From NCBI GenBank assembly GCA_016845145.1, contig JAERTE010000095.1:1-62116 (forward strand): 62,116 bases of DNA, written 5' to 3'. How positions within the stretch are numbered: the first letter of the stretch is position 1; each line of letters starts with the position of its first letter. Shown one piece after another: positions 17,746 through 28,129 of this stretch. The notes below the pieces were generated by a model. That model had not been told where the DNA came from and searched no databases. It worked only from the letters and a program-made list of their open reading frames with translations. A program made the translations under genes and the position numbers. The DNA is from Rhodospirillaceae bacterium (GTDB lineage Bacteria > Pseudomonadota > Alphaproteobacteria > Rhodospirillales > Casp-alpha2).

Positions 17746-18900
17746 ATGACCATTGAAGGCAAAATTGTGGTTGATATCGAGCGCGGCGCGGGCGTGAGCA
17801 TCACCTCAACCCGGCCCCGAGACGTGGCCAGAATGTTCGTCGGGAAAACGCCCGATGAGGTGGTCAGTACCGTGCCGTTGATATTCAGTGTGTGTGGAAG
17901 CGCGCAGGCCAGCACGGCGGCATCGGCTTGCGAACAGGCTCTCGCCGACGACGCGGAAAATTCAAATCGACGCCAGGCGCGGGAACTTATCGTGATGGCA
18001 GAGAATGCCCGCGAACATAGCCTTCGCATTCTTATGGATTGGCACATTGGCAACGCACGGGACATCGAACCCGAGCCGCTGCGCGAGATCATGGGCTTAA
18101 AAGACCGCATGCAGGCCGCTGCTTTTGGGCAGGCCGCGCCTTTTCAAATGTTTGCACAAGCGTCAATTGACCGCAAAGCGGTGGCGGCGGTTGCCGGGTC
18201 TTTGGAAGCCGTCCTTGAGCGCTACGTCTTCGGTGAAAAACTGGATGTGTGGCTGACGCGAGCCGACATCGCGGCCTTCGAAGCGTGGTTGGCGCCGGGA
18301 CGTGGGATTGCGGCCCGGTTTCTCGCCGGGCTTTGCCAGCGTTCGTGGCAGTCTGTCGGTGGGGCGGACACCCGTTTCTTGCCCCCAATCGACAGCGGCG
18401 CGATGTGGGATATTTTGCAAAGCGATGCCGGCGGCAATTTCACCCAGCAACCGACGTGGCGAAATCGTCCCTGTGAAACGGGCGCGCTGGCGCGCTGTTC
18501 CAGCCATCCGTTGGTCAACGCGTTGACCGGTATTCATGGATCAGGTCTTCTTACGCGCCACGTTGCGCGACTGGTCGAACTGGCTGAAACGCCAACCGCC
18601 GTTCGCAACGTGGCAGCGCTAGAGGAGCCCTTGATACATGCCACTCGCCACGAAGATGGCGGGTTGGCCGAGGTGGAGACGGCGCGGGGTCGATTGATCC
18701 ATGCCATCCGTTTGGATGGCGGGCGTGTGCTAAGCTATAAAATCCTGGCGCCCACGGAGTGGAACTTTCATCCCGAAGGCGTGGCGGCGAAGGCACTTGG
18801 TAATTTACAGGCGGATGGAGACGCGGAGATCCGGGTCCAAGCCGAACAGGTCATCCGCGCCATCGATCCCTGTGTCGGTTTCGAAGTGAGGGTTCACTGA
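17746..18900 (+). CDS. hupK: Hydrogenase large-subunit scaffold HupK
   Basis: The protein has 384 residues, within the range of HupK. It resembles a degenerate hydrogenase large subunit: the C-terminus keeps an L2-like A-I-D-P-C-V-G-F sequence and a block L-A-P-T-E-W-N-F-H-P-E-G like that of HupL, but the N-terminal Ni-binding cysteine pair is absent. HupK is proposed to serve as a scaffold for the Fe(CN)2CO unit before transfer to HupL. The stop overlaps the hypA start (TGATG). Confidence 0.88.
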   Translation: MTIEGKIVVDIERGAGVSITSTRPRDVARMFVGKTPDEVVSTVPLIFSVCGSAQASTAASACEQALADDAENSNRRQARELIVMAENAREHSLRILMDWHIGNARDIEPEPLREIMGLKDRMQAAAFGQAAPFQMFAQASIDRKAVAAVAGSLEAVLERYVFGEKLDVWLTRADIAAFEAWLAPGRGIAARFLAGLCQRSWQSVGGADTRFLPPIDSGAMWDILQSDAGGNFTQQPTWRNRPCETGALARCSSHPLVNALTGIHGSGLLTRHVARLVELAETPTAVRNVAALEEPLIHATRHEDGGLAEVETARGRLIHAIRLDGGRVLSYKILAPTEWNFHPEGVAAKALGNLQADGDAEIRVQAEQVIRAIDPCVGFEVRVH

Positions 18901-19241
18901 TGCATGAAATGGCGATTTGTGAGAGCATCATGCAGGTGATGGAAGATCAGGCGAAACAGCAGGATTTCCAGCACGTCAGTGCACTCCGGCTGGAAATCGG
19001 GCCGTTCGCCGGCGTCGAGTTGGAGGCGCTTCGGTTCAGCTTCGATGTGGTGACGCGCGGCACGTTGGCCGAAGGGTGTCAGCTTGAGGTGATCGAGACC
19101 GAGGCGCGGGCATGGTGTCTGCCCTGTGCCAAGGATTTTCACGTTGATGAACGTTTCGATCCTTGCCCCGATTGCGGCAGTTATCAGATGCAAGTCACCG
19201 CCGGCGAGGAATTGCGAATTAAGGATATGGAGGTCAACTGA
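18900..19241 (+). CDS. hypA: Hydrogenase nickel-insertion protein HypA
   Basis: The protein has 113 residues. It begins M-H-E-M-A-I, with the N-terminal His2 used for nickel. The zinc site is formed by C-L-P-C and C-P-D-C about 25 residues apart near the C-terminus. HypA docks with HypB and the large subunit to insert nickel. One-base overlaps join it to hupK and hypB. Confidence 0.95.
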   Translation: MHEMAICESIMQVMEDQAKQQDFQHVSALRLEIGPFAGVELEALRFSFDVVTRGTLAEGCQLEVIETEARAWCLPCAKDFHVDERFDPCPDCGSYQMQVTAGEELRIKDMEVN

Positions 19242-20083
19242 TGTGTAACGTTTGCGGATGCGGCGAGGGCGAGGTGACCATCGAAGGTGCCGATCATCAT
19301 CATCACGACCACGATCATCATCATGACCATGCTCATGGTCACACTCACGACTACGGCCAAGGACCGGCGCATGCCCATGCGCCCGGATTGTCGCAAGGCC
19401 GCATGGTGCAGATCGAACAAGATATCATGGCCAAGAACGACGAGTACGCCGTGGCCAACCGCCGCTATTTTGCCGAACACGGTATCTTGGCGCTGAATAT
19501 GGTGTCGTCGCCGGGGTCGGGAAAAACGACGCTCCTGACCCGAACGATAACGGACCTGAAAGCGGACTTGTCGCTGGCCGTTATCGAGGGCGACCAACAA
19601 ACCGCCAACGACGCCGAGCGGATCCGTGAGACCGGTGTGCCGGCGATCCAGGTCAATACGGGCAAAGGCTGCCATCTCGATGGTCACATGATCGGCCATG
19701 CGCTCGACAGCCTAAAACCCGAAGATGGCGGCGTGGTGTTTATCGAGAACGTCGGTAACCTCGTGTGTCCGGCCGGCTTCGATTTGGGCGAGGCGCACAA
19801 GGTGGCGATCTTGTCGGTGACGGAAGGCGAGGACAAACCGATCAAGTATCCGGACATGTTCCACGCCGCGGACCTGATGGTGCTCAACAAAATCGATTTG
19901 CTGCCGCATCTGAATTTCGATGTCGAAGCCTGCATGGACTATGCGCGCCGGGTCAATCCGAAGATCAAGATTTTGCAGGTATCAGCGACATCCGGCGAAG
20001 GCTTGGACGGCTGGTATCAGTGGGTGCGGGCGACGCGTTTGGCGCTGCTGGCCGGCATGCCCGAATTGCAGCGTTCGGCCTAG
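19241..20083 (+). CDS. hypB: Hydrogenase nickel-insertion GTPase HypB
   Basis: The protein has 280 residues. The N-terminus carries the C-N-V-C-G-C-G nickel motif and then a His/Asp-rich stretch (about residues 23-50) that can store nickel. The SIMIBI GTPase core has the P-loop S-S-P-G-S-G-K-T-T and N-K-I-D for guanine recognition. It delivers nickel to HypA and the HupL precursor. The histidine-rich loop, together with the NiCoT permease downstream, points to nickel-limited surroundings. Confidence 0.96.
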   Translation: MCNVCGCGEGEVTIEGADHHHHDHDHHHDHAHGHTHDYGQGPAHAHAPGLSQGRMVQIEQDIMAKNDEYAVANRRYFAEHGILALNMVSSPGSGKTTLLTRTITDLKADLSLAVIEGDQQTANDAERIRETGVPAIQVNTGKGCHLDGHMIGHALDSLKPEDGGVVFIENVGNLVCPAGFDLGEAHKVAILSVTEGEDKPIKYPDMFHAADLMVLNKIDLLPHLNFDVEACMDYARRVNPKIKILQVSATSGEGLDGWYQWVRATRLALLAGMPELQRSA

Positions 20084-20095
20084 GAGACGTTACAC

Positions 20096-20344
20096 ATGTG
20101 TTTGGCTTTGCCTGTAAAGGTTCTTTCCCTCGATGCCGCCGCCAATACGGCGGTGGTGTCTCTGGAAGGCGTGAAGAAAGAAATCTCCCTGGCCTTGGTC
20201 GAAGACGTCGAGGTCGGTGACTACGTGCTGCTGCACGTCGGGTTTGCGCTGAACAAGGTCAGTGCGGAAGAAGCGGAACAGACACTGGCGCTGATGGCGG
20301 AAGCCGGCATCATAGAGCCCAACAAGGCGGATGCGGTCGCATGA
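20096..20344 (+). CDS. hypC: Hydrogenase assembly chaperone HypC
   Basis: The protein has 82 residues and starts M-C-L-A-L-P-V-K, the HypC signature; the Cys at position 2 and a central His bind the iron fragment. It carries Fe(CN)2CO from the HypCD complex to the large subunit. It is separate from, and shorter than, HupF, so two HypC-type proteins serve this system. Its stop overlaps hypD (ATGA-type overlap at 20341). Confidence 0.95.
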   Translation: MCLALPVKVLSLDAAANTAVVSLEGVKKEISLALVEDVEVGDYVLLHVGFALNKVSAEEAEQTLALMAEAGIIEPNKADAVA

Positions 20345-21489
20345 AGTACGTCGACGAGTTCCGCCAGAAAGATTTGGCCCAAGGTATTGCTGCGGCCATC
20401 GCCGATACGGTTGAGCCCGGACGCGACTACCACGTGATGGAATTCTGCGGTGGCCACACGCATGCGATTTTCCGCTATGGCGTCCAGGATTTGATGCCCG
20501 ACAACGTGCATTTCGTGCACGGCCCCGGATGCCCCGTGTGCGTGCTGCCGATCCCGCGCATCGACAATGCTGTTGAATTGGCTCAGCGCCATGGCGTCAT
20601 CTTGTGCACCTACGGCGACATGATGCGCGTGCCCGCAAGCAAGAAGATCAGCCTGATCAAGGCCAAGGCTGCCGGCGCCGACGTGCGCATGGTGTATTCG
20701 ACGCAAGACGCCCTGCAAATCGCCCGCGACAACCCAGACCGCGAGGTGGTGTTTTTCGCCATCGGATTTGAGACCACCACGCCGCCCACCGCCGTCGCCA
20801 TCAAACAGGCCATGGCCGAAGACCTGAAGAACTTCTCGGTGTTCTGCAACCATGTGCTGACGCCGTCGGCAATCCAGCACATCTTGCAATCACCCGAAGT
20901 GCGCGAACTGGGCACCGTTTCCATCGATGGATTCCTGGGGCCGTCGCATGTCAGTTCCATCATCGGCAGCGCGCCTTATGAATACTTTGCCGAAGAATTT
21001 CAAAAGCCCGTGGTGATTGCCGGGTTCGAGCCGCTTGACGTCATGCAGGCGACGCTGATGCTGATCCGGCAAATCAACGAGGGCCGGTTTGAGGTGGAGA
21101 ACGAATACACCCGTGTCGTCACGCGGGACGGCAACTTGAAGGCCCAGGACTTGGTCGCCGAAGTGTTCGAATTGCGCCGCGCGTTCGAGTGGCGCGGTCT
21201 GGGTGAAGTGCCTTATAGCGCGTTGCGTATCAAGGATGCGTTCGCCGCCTATGACGCGGAATTGCGGTTCGAAATCACCGAAAGTACAGGCAATGACGTC
21301 AAGGGCTGTGAATGCCCGGCGATCCTGCGCGGCGCCAAGAAGCCCACCGATTGCAAGCTATTCGGCACCGTATGCACGCCGGACAACCCGCAAGGGTCAT
21401 GCATGGTGTCGTCGGAAGGATCGTGCGCCGCCTATTGGACCTATGGCCGCTTCCGTCTCGAAAAGAACAATAAGGCCAAGGTGGCATGA
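20341..21489 (+). CDS. hypD: Hydrogenase maturation scaffold HypD
   Basis: The protein has 382 residues. HypD holds an Fe-S cluster and the iron on which the two CN and one CO ligands are assembled. The conserved blocks M-E-F-C-G-G-H-T-H, G-P-G-C-P-V-C-V and G-F-E-T-T-T-P are present, with C-terminal cysteines in C-E-C-P-A-I-L-R-G and C-K-L-F-G-T-V-C-T-P. Length and motifs are complete. Confidence 0.96.
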   Translation: MKYVDEFRQKDLAQGIAAAIADTVEPGRDYHVMEFCGGHTHAIFRYGVQDLMPDNVHFVHGPGCPVCVLPIPRIDNAVELAQRHGVILCTYGDMMRVPASKKISLIKAKAAGADVRMVYSTQDALQIARDNPDREVVFFAIGFETTTPPTAVAIKQAMAEDLKNFSVFCNHVLTPSAIQHILQSPEVRELGTVSIDGFLGPSHVSSIIGSAPYEYFAEEFQKPVVIAGFEPLDVMQATLMLIRQINEGRFEVENEYTRVVTRDGNLKAQDLVAEVFELRRAFEWRGLGEVPYSALRIKDAFAAYDAELRFEITESTGNDVKGCECPAILRGAKKPTDCKLFGTVCTPDNPQGSCMVSSEGSCAAYWTYGRFRLEKNNKAKVA

Positions 21490-22535
21490 ACGAGATGACG
21501 AAACGCTTCGGGACACGCATCAACTTGCGACAGGGCCACGTGGACATGACCCATGGCGCCGGCGGGCGTGCCATGGCGCAATTGATTGATCAGTTGTTCG
21601 TTCAGCACTTCGATAACGATCTGCTGCGCCAGGGAAACGACCAGGCGTTATTCGCGGTTGATCGTGGCCGTTTGGTGATCAGCACGGATGGACACGTGGT
21701 TTCACCGCTGTTTTTTCCGGGCGGCGATATCGGCTCTCTGGCCGTACACGGCACCATCAACGATGTCGCCATGTCGGGCGCCGTGCCTTTGTATTTGTCC
21801 GCTGGGTTTATCTTGGAAGAAGGATATCCGCTGGCTGATCTGGAACGCATCGTGATTTCCATGGCGGCGGCCTCCAAGGCGGCGGGCGTGCCTGTCGTTA
21901 CGGGTGACACAAAGGTTGTCGAGAAGGGCAAGGGCGACGGGGTGTTTATCACCACCACCGGCGTTGGCCGTGTGCCCGACGGGCTCGATATTTCCGGCGC
22001 CAACGCAAAGCCCGGCGATGCGGTGCTGGTCAACGGCCACATCGGCGACCACGGCGTGGCGATCATGTCGAGCCGTGAAAATCTGGCTTTCGAGACCGAA
22101 ATCGTTTCCGACAGCGCCGCCCTGCACGGGCTTGTGGCAACCATGGTCGATGCCGTGCCCGATATCCACTGCCTGCGCGACCCGACGCGCGGCGGTGTTG
22201 CCTCGACATTGAACGAAATTACCCAGCAATCGGGCGTTGGCGTGCGGCTGATTGAAGACCAGATCCCCATGCGCCCGGATGTGGAGGCGGCCTGCGAACT
22301 GTTGGGCCTGGACCCGCTCTATGTGGCCAACGAGGGCAAACTGATTGCCATTTGTCCGGGTGGTAAAGCGGATACCTTGTTGGCCGTCATGCAGGCGCAC
22401 CCGCTGGGTTCGCACGCGGCCGTCATCGGCCATGTTGTCGAGGACGAGCACGCTTTCGTCACCATGGAAACCGGTTTCGGCGGCGAGCGTATCGTCGATT
22501 GGCTGGCCGGCGAACAACTGCCGAGGATTTGCTGA
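21486..22535 (+). CDS. hypE: Carbamoyl dehydratase HypE
   Basis: The protein has 349 residues and ends in the invariant P-R-I-C; the terminal Cys accepts a carbamoyl group from HypF and is dehydrated to thiocyanate, the source of the CN ligands. The PurM-like ATP-binding region is seen in H-G-A-G-G-R-A-M near the start and G-D-T-K-V-V-E further on. It is coupled to hypD by a four-base overlap. Confidence 0.96.
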   Translation: MNEMTKRFGTRINLRQGHVDMTHGAGGRAMAQLIDQLFVQHFDNDLLRQGNDQALFAVDRGRLVISTDGHVVSPLFFPGGDIGSLAVHGTINDVAMSGAVPLYLSAGFILEEGYPLADLERIVISMAAASKAAGVPVVTGDTKVVEKGKGDGVFITTTGVGRVPDGLDISGANAKPGDAVLVNGHIGDHGVAIMSSRENLAFETEIVSDSAALHGLVATMVDAVPDIHCLRDPTRGGVASTLNEITQQSGVGVRLIEDQIPMRPDVEAACELLGLDPLYVANEGKLIAICPGGKADTLLAVMQAHPLGSHAAVIGHVVEDEHAFVTMETGFGGERIVDWLAGEQLPRIC

Positions 22536-22537
22536 GA

Positions 22538-24241
22538 ATGCGTATCTTGCTCCTCGTTCATGGCTTCAACTCGCTTAGCCAGCGGCTGTTCGTGGAACTG
22601 AGCGAGGCCGGGCACGATGTCTCCATCGAATTCGATATCAATGACGAGGTGTTGGCTGAAGCCGTTGATTTGTTCCGACCCGATGTGATCGTCGCACCGT
22701 TTCTCAAGCGCGCCATCCCCGAAACCATTTGGCGCAATCATTTGTGTTTGATCGTGCATCCGGGCCCGGTTGGTGATCGCGGGCCGTCGTCCGTGGACTG
22801 GGCAATTCTTGATGGTGTCGACAGCTGGGGCGTTACGGTCTTGCAGGCGGAGGCGGAAATGGATGCGGGGCCTGTGTGGGCATCGGCGACGTTTCCCATG
22901 CGTCCGGCGACGAAATCCAGCATTTACCGCAACGAAGTGACGGATGCGGCATCGCTTGCGGTGGCTGAGGCTTTAGAGCGTATTCAGTCCGGTGTTTATG
23001 TTCCGGCACGCGAAAGTGGCGTTGCCCGCGCAGCGGTGAAGCAAGCCGATCGTGCCATCGATTGGTCCAGGGACGATACGCAATCCGTGCTTCGCAAAAT
23101 CCGTGGTGCCGACGGCGTGCCTGGCGTGAAGGATTGGATGGCTGGTCGCCAGGTGTACGTGCATGACGTGCGCATGGCCGAGGGTATGACGGGTGAGCCC
23201 GGATCGCTAATCGCCAAGTCCGGCCCCGCGATTTGCCGCGCGTCAGTGGATGGCGCTGTTTGGATCGGGCATTTGCGTGACCCGGAAAGCGCAACGCCCT
23301 TCAAGCTGCCGGCGGTACGCGTGTTGGCTGACGAAAGCGCCGATTTGCCGGACGTGCCAGTGGATCAAGATAACGGCTACCAGGAAATCCGCTACGTACA
23401 AGACGGTGCCGTCGGGTATCTGCATTTCGATTTCTACAACGGTGCCATGGGTACCGAGCGTTGTCAGCGTTTGCTTGCCGCTTACCGTGAAGCACTCGTC
23501 CGGCCTACCAAGGTCATTGTGCTCATGGGCGGGCCGGATTTCTGGTCCAATGGGATGGATTTGAACGCTCTGGAGGCGGCGTCGAGTGCCGCCGATGCGT
23601 CGTGGGAAAACATCAATGCCATCGATGACTTGGCCGAGGCGATTGTTCGCACCGACAGCCATATGACGGTGGCCGCGTTGCAGGGCAACGCCGGCGCTGG
23701 AGGTGTTTTCCTGGCGCGCGCCGCGGACCGAGTGTGGCTGCGAAACGGCATCGTGCTCAATCCGCACTACAAGGATATGGGCAATCTATACGGTTCGGAA
23801 TTGTGGACCTATTTGCTGCCCAAGCACGCCGGTTCCGAAAACGCCAAGCGCATCACCGAAGCGCGACTGCCCATGTCGGTGCACGAAGCGGCACGTTTGG
23901 GATTGGCCGATGCGGTGCTTGATGGTGATCGCTCGGCCTTCTTGCAAGAAGTCGCAGCCCAGGCCCGTTCCTTGGCGGGGGACGGCATCTCCTCGTTGTT
24001 GGCGGAAAAGAAAACGGTGCGGGCTGAAGACGAGGCGGAAAAACCATTGTCAGCTTACCGCGCTGAAGAACTGGCGCGCATGCGGCGGAATTTTTTCGGC
24101 TTCGATCCGAGCTACCATGTGGCGCGTTACAACTTCGTCTGCAAAATACCTAAATCACGCACGCCCGTCACTCTTGCCCATCACCGCGATCGACGGCAGG
24201 GATTGGCGGCGAAGGGAGACCCAATGCGAGAAGCGTCATGA
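22538..24241 (+). CDS. hypX: HypX/HoxX, CO-ligand synthesis from formyl groups
   Basis: The protein has 567 residues. The N-terminal half resembles formyl-tetrahydrofolate-dependent transferases, with H-P-G-P-V-G-D-R-G-P-S-S near residue 83. The C-terminal half resembles enoyl-CoA hydratase/isomerase proteins. HypX makes the CO ligand of the active site from formyl-THF via formyl-CoA and is found in bacteria that mature hydrogenase under oxygen. The ATG at 22538, two bases after the hypE stop, is preferred to an in-frame start inside hypE. Its end overlaps the regulator gene as ATGA. Confidence 0.92.
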   Translation: MRILLLVHGFNSLSQRLFVELSEAGHDVSIEFDINDEVLAEAVDLFRPDVIVAPFLKRAIPETIWRNHLCLIVHPGPVGDRGPSSVDWAILDGVDSWGVTVLQAEAEMDAGPVWASATFPMRPATKSSIYRNEVTDAASLAVAEALERIQSGVYVPARESGVARAAVKQADRAIDWSRDDTQSVLRKIRGADGVPGVKDWMAGRQVYVHDVRMAEGMTGEPGSLIAKSGPAICRASVDGAVWIGHLRDPESATPFKLPAVRVLADESADLPDVPVDQDNGYQEIRYVQDGAVGYLHFDFYNGAMGTERCQRLLAAYREALVRPTKVIVLMGGPDFWSNGMDLNALEAASSAADASWENINAIDDLAEAIVRTDSHMTVAALQGNAGAGGVFLARAADRVWLRNGIVLNPHYKDMGNLYGSELWTYLLPKHAGSENAKRITEARLPMSVHEAARLGLADAVLDGDRSAFLQEVAAQARSLAGDGISSLLAEKKTVRAEDEAEKPLSAYRAEELARMRRNFFGFDPSYHVARYNFVCKIPKSRTPVTLAHHRDRRQGLAAKGDPMREAS

Positions 24242-25734
24242 GCGAGAACTTACCCACTGTCCTGATCGTCGATGATGAAGTGCGCTCTCTCGAAGCCCTG
24301 GAGCGAAACCTGTCGGATGACTTCGATGTTAAGACCGCCGCGACGGTGGCGGAAGCCGAGGCGATCCTGAACGACGAATGGGTGCAGATCATTCTTTGCG
24401 ATCAGCGTATGCCGGATATGACCGGCGTGGAGTTTCTGGCAGCAGCGCGAGAGAGATGGCCTGAAGTGATACGCGTCATTATTTCCGGTTACACCGATGC
24501 CGAGGACATTATCACCGGCATCAACGACGCCGGCATATACCAATATATCACCAAGCCATGGCAGCCGGAGAAACTCACTCTCACGTTGAAGAATGCTGTG
24601 CATCTGTTCGAGTTGCAGCGTCAAAACGAGTTGCTGGCAATTGAGCTAAAGATGTCCTCTTCGTCGGCGGAGCGGATCGTCGGCTCGCGCCGGAAGGTGT
24701 TGCGCGACAAACACCTGGATAACGACGGCATCATCCGCGCCGAAGACAGTTCCATGAATGCCATTTGCGACACACTTCGCCAGATTGCGACGTACGATGT
24801 GTCCGTCTTGCTGACCGGCGAATCGGGCACCGGCAAGGAATTGGCGGCGCGCGCGCTGCACTACAATTCGTTGCGTTGGGATAAAGCGTTCGTCGTTGAG
24901 AACTGCGGCGCTGTGCCCGACGAGTTGTTGGAAAGTGAATTGTTCGGTCACAAAAAGGGAGCCTTCACGGGAGCGGTGGAGGATCACAAGGGATTGTTTG
25001 AGCGTGCCGACGGCGGCACCGTATTTTTGGACGAAATCGGCGAAGTGTCTGCGGCGTTTCAAGTAAAGCTGCTGCGTGTGTTGCAGGAAGGAGAGATTAG
25101 GCCCGTGGGCTCCAGCCAGACCCGCAAGGTAGATGTGCGGGTCGTTGCCGCCACCAACCGCGATCTGGAAAGCGAGGTCCGCGACGGGCGTTTTCGAAAA
25201 GACCTGTATTTCCGTCTGGCTGCTGTGACTATCGATATGCCGGCGTTGCGTGAGCGGCGTATGGATATCCCGGTGCTGGCCGACCATTTGTTGCACGAAG
25301 CCATGACGTCGTTGGGCAAACGAGTTAGTGGCATTTCGCCCGAGGCGATCGAATGCCTGAAGCGCTATCACTGGTCCGGCAATGTGCGAGAATTGCAAAA
25401 CGAAATCCAGCGCATGCTTGTTCTGGGGCCTGAAGGCGCCGAGTTGGGGGCCGAGCTTTTGTCACCGCGTGTGCTCATGGCGGCACCGCCCGATGACGAG
25501 GAAGAGATCGCCATTTTGACGGGCTTTGACGGTACGCTGAAGGAGCGCATCGAATCCCTGGAGGCGAAAATCCTGCGTGAAACGCTGATCCGTCAGCGCT
25601 GGAACAAAAGCAAGGCCGCTAAGGAATTAGGGCTGTCTCGGGTCGGCCTGCGTGGCAAGTTGGAGCGCTATGGGCTGGAAAAAGTAGAGAGTTTGCAGTC
25701 CGATCCCGCCGACGTTCAATCCATGAAGGGTTAA
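24238..25734 (+). CDS. hupR: Hydrogenase response regulator, sigma-54 activator HupR/HoxA
   Basis: The protein has 498 residues. The receiver domain has phospho-acceptor D55 in L-C-D-Q-R-M-P-D. The AAA+ domain has the Walker A sequence G-E-S-G-T-G-K-E and an intact G-A-F-T-G-A loop near residue 240, which contacts sigma-54. A Fis-type helix-turn-helix ends the protein (A-K-E-L-G-L-S-R). It should activate the sigma-54 promoters before hupS and hupD. As in Ralstonia HoxA and Rhodobacter HupR, the unphosphorylated form is probably the active one. It is followed by its kinase after three bases. Confidence 0.92.
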   Translation: MSENLPTVLIVDDEVRSLEALERNLSDDFDVKTAATVAEAEAILNDEWVQIILCDQRMPDMTGVEFLAAARERWPEVIRVIISGYTDAEDIITGINDAGIYQYITKPWQPEKLTLTLKNAVHLFELQRQNELLAIELKMSSSSAERIVGSRRKVLRDKHLDNDGIIRAEDSSMNAICDTLRQIATYDVSVLLTGESGTGKELAARALHYNSLRWDKAFVVENCGAVPDELLESELFGHKKGAFTGAVEDHKGLFERADGGTVFLDEIGEVSAAFQVKLLRVLQEGEIRPVGSSQTRKVDVRVVAATNRDLESEVRDGRFRKDLYFRLAAVTIDMPALRERRMDIPVLADHLLHEAMTSLGKRVSGISPEAIECLKRYHWSGNVRELQNEIQRMLVLGPEGAELGAELLSPRVLMAAPPDDEEEIAILTGFDGTLKERIESLEAKILRETLIRQRWNKSKAAKELGLSRVGLRGKLERYGLEKVESLQSDPADVQSMKG

Positions 25735-25737
25735 TCG

Positions 25738-27123
25738 ATGGGCCGTGTTGACGACACACGCGCAAATGTAAGCCCCGGCCTGATCGAGCAGGTGACGGCG
25801 ACGGGTAATCTCGGCTTGGCGCCGGAAGGCGAGGAAGCCTGGATCGAGGTCATCCATAAGATGGACTCGGTCTATGCCGACTTGGTCGCCTCGCAGGTGG
25901 AGCTGGAAGAAAAGAACGCAGCCCTTGAAGAAGCGCATCAGTTTATCGGCAGTGTGCTGAGTTCGATGACCGATATCCTTATCGTTTGTGATCTGAGCGG
26001 CAATATCCAACAGGTAAACAGCGCGCTGAAAACCCTCACGGGTCAGGATGAAACGACGCTTATCGGCATGCCGATGGTCTCGCTGTTCGCACCCGATATG
26101 GCGGAGCGGGTGGCAGAATTCACCGAGCGTTTGGGCTCTCATCATGTGGTCGCCGATTGCGAGGTATCGCTACTGGGTATCGACGATGTGCCTGTGCCGT
26201 TGTCGGTCAATTGTTCGTCACAGTACGATGCGCGTGGGCGCCTGATCGGCATGGTCCTGATCGGCCGCTCCATCGGTGAGCTGCGCCGTGCTTATCAGGA
26301 GCTTGATGAGGCGCATCAATCGCTGCGCCAAGCCCAACAGCAGTTGGTGTTTACCGAAAAGATGGCGGCGTTGGGCCGGTTGGTGGCGGGCGTTGCGCAC
26401 GAGTTGAACAACCCCATCAGTTTTGTATTCGGCAACATGCATGCCCTTAGACGTTACGGCGAAGCGATTACGACATACCTTTCGGCACTCGATGCCGGCG
26501 CTGGTGCAGACGAGCAGGAAAAATTGAAAGCCGACCTGAAGATCGACAAGGTAATGAATGATATCCTGCCGTTGGTCGAAGGGACGCTGGAAGGTGCCGA
26601 ACGGGTCAGCGATATCGTTCAGGACCTGCGGCGGTTTTCTTCCAAACAGTCTGAGCCCAAGCAGGTGTTTGATCTGCCGCCGGTGCTGACGACGGCAGCT
26701 CATTGGGTGATCAAGGGCGCCAAGCGAAAACCGGAAATCGTCAATCTGATGCCGGAGTCGCTGGAGATTTTCGCGCACAAGGGCCATATCCACCAGATCG
26801 CCGTCAATTTGATTCAAAATGCCCTCGACGTGATGGAAGACACACCCGAGCCACGTTTCGATGTCTCGTGTGGTACGGAGGCGGGGACTGTCTGGCTTTC
26901 CATCCGCGATCACGGACCAGGCATTGCCGTAGATGACCTGCCGCATATTTTCGAGCCGTTTTTCACCACGAAACCGATTGGCGATGGCACCGGCCTCGGC
27001 CTTTCGGTCAGTTACAGTATGGCCGAGGAGCAGGGTGGCACCCTCACGGGTGCGAACCATCCCGACGGGGGTGCAGTATTCACTCTGACGATGCCGTTGC
27101 AGCGAGAGAGCGCTGATGGCTAA
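25738..27123 (+). CDS. hupT: Hydrogen-signalling sensor kinase HupT/HoxJ
   Basis: The protein has 461 residues with no membrane segment, consistent with a soluble kinase. A PAS domain (about 70-190) is followed by a coiled linker, a HisKA domain with H221 in G-V-A-H-E-L-N-N-P, and an ATPase domain with D-H-G-P-G-I-A and G-T-G-L-G-L-S. Kinases of this group bind HupUV and phosphorylate HupR/HoxA when H2 is absent. Its end overlaps hupU by eight bases. Confidence 0.92.
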   Translation: MGRVDDTRANVSPGLIEQVTATGNLGLAPEGEEAWIEVIHKMDSVYADLVASQVELEEKNAALEEAHQFIGSVLSSMTDILIVCDLSGNIQQVNSALKTLTGQDETTLIGMPMVSLFAPDMAERVAEFTERLGSHHVVADCEVSLLGIDDVPVPLSVNCSSQYDARGRLIGMVLIGRSIGELRRAYQELDEAHQSLRQAQQQLVFTEKMAALGRLVAGVAHELNNPISFVFGNMHALRRYGEAITTYLSALDAGAGADEQEKLKADLKIDKVMNDILPLVEGTLEGAERVSDIVQDLRRFSSKQSEPKQVFDLPPVLTTAAHWVIKGAKRKPEIVNLMPESLEIFAHKGHIHQIAVNLIQNALDVMEDTPEPRFDVSCGTEAGTVWLSIRDHGPGIAVDDLPHIFEPFFTTKPIGDGTGLGLSVSYSMAEEQGGTLTGANHPDGGAVFTLTMPLQRESADG

Positions 27124-28129
27124 GCGCAAGTCTCTATTGTGGTTGCAGTCTGGCGGCTGCGGCGGTTGTACATTGTCGCTGATTGGTGCCGAATCGCCCG
27201 ATTTCATCGCATCGCTGGAAATTGCCGGGATCGATATCCTTTGGCATCCCTCGTTGAGCGAGGCTACCGGTTCCGAAGCCATCGGGCTTATCAGGCGAAT
27301 CCTGGCGGGCGAGGTTGATCTCGATATCCTCTGCCTCGAAGGCTCGGTCATCGCCGGACCTGGTGGCACGGGACGCTTTCACATGATGTCCGGGTTCGAC
27401 GACAAACCCATGAAAGACCTGATTGCCGCGTTGGCGGCCGTGAGCGGCACTGTCATGGGCATCGGCAGTTGCGCGGCGTTCGGCGGTGTTACGGCCGGTG
27501 GCGACAATCATGTCGAGGCCATGGGGCTCGGGTTTGAGGGCAGCGAGTCGGGCGGTTTACTGGGCCCCGATTTCCGCGCCAAGAGCGGCCTGCCCGTGGT
27601 CAACATTTCCGGCTGTCCGATCCATCCCGACTGGGTGGTGGAAACGCTGTTCCAATTGGCAGCGGATACCATGAACGCCGAAGACCTGGACCCGTTCGGG
27701 CGTCCGAAAGGTATTTCCAACAAGCTGGTTCACCATGGCTGCTCGCGCAATGAGTTCTACGAGTTTAAGGCGAGTGCTGAGAAGTTATGTGATTTGGGCT
27801 GCATGATGGAGCACCTGGGTTGCAAGGGTACGCAAGCCAGCGGTGACTGCAATATGCGGGCTTGGAACGGCGTCGGGTCATGTATTTCGGGGGGCTATCC
27901 GTGTATCGCCTGCACCGAGCCGGGTTTCGAGGAGCCGGGGCATCCGTTTGCCGAAACACCGAAAATCGCCGGCATCCCCATCGGCTTGCCGACCGATATG
28001 CCGAAAGCTTGGTTTGTCGCCTTGGCGTCGCTTTCCAAGGCGGCAACGCCGGAGCGGTTGCGCGAAAACGCGGTGTCGGACCATATCCGTTTAGCACCGC
28101 GTTCGAACAGCAAGGCTAAGAAATCATGA
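27116..28129 (+). CDS. hupU: H2-sensing regulatory hydrogenase small subunit
   Basis: The protein has 337 residues. It lacks a Tat signal, so it is cytoplasmic, as expected of group 2b regulatory hydrogenases. The proximal cluster motif is the standard G-G-C-G-G-C-T-L-S near residue 14, without the extra cysteines of HupS. Later Fe-S ligands are seen in G-S-C-A-A-F-G-G and the C-terminal Cys-rich stretch. It senses H2 with HupV and controls HupT. Confidence 0.94.
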   Translation: MAKRKSLLWLQSGGCGGCTLSLIGAESPDFIASLEIAGIDILWHPSLSEATGSEAIGLIRRILAGEVDLDILCLEGSVIAGPGGTGRFHMMSGFDDKPMKDLIAALAAVSGTVMGIGSCAAFGGVTAGGDNHVEAMGLGFEGSESGGLLGPDFRAKSGLPVVNISGCPIHPDWVVETLFQLAADTMNAEDLDPFGRPKGISNKLVHHGCSRNEFYEFKASAEKLCDLGCMMEHLGCKGTQASGDCNMRAWNGVGSCISGGYPCIACTEPGFEEPGHPFAETPKIAGIPIGLPTDMPKAWFVALASLSKAATPERLRENAVSDHIRLAPRSNSKAKKS

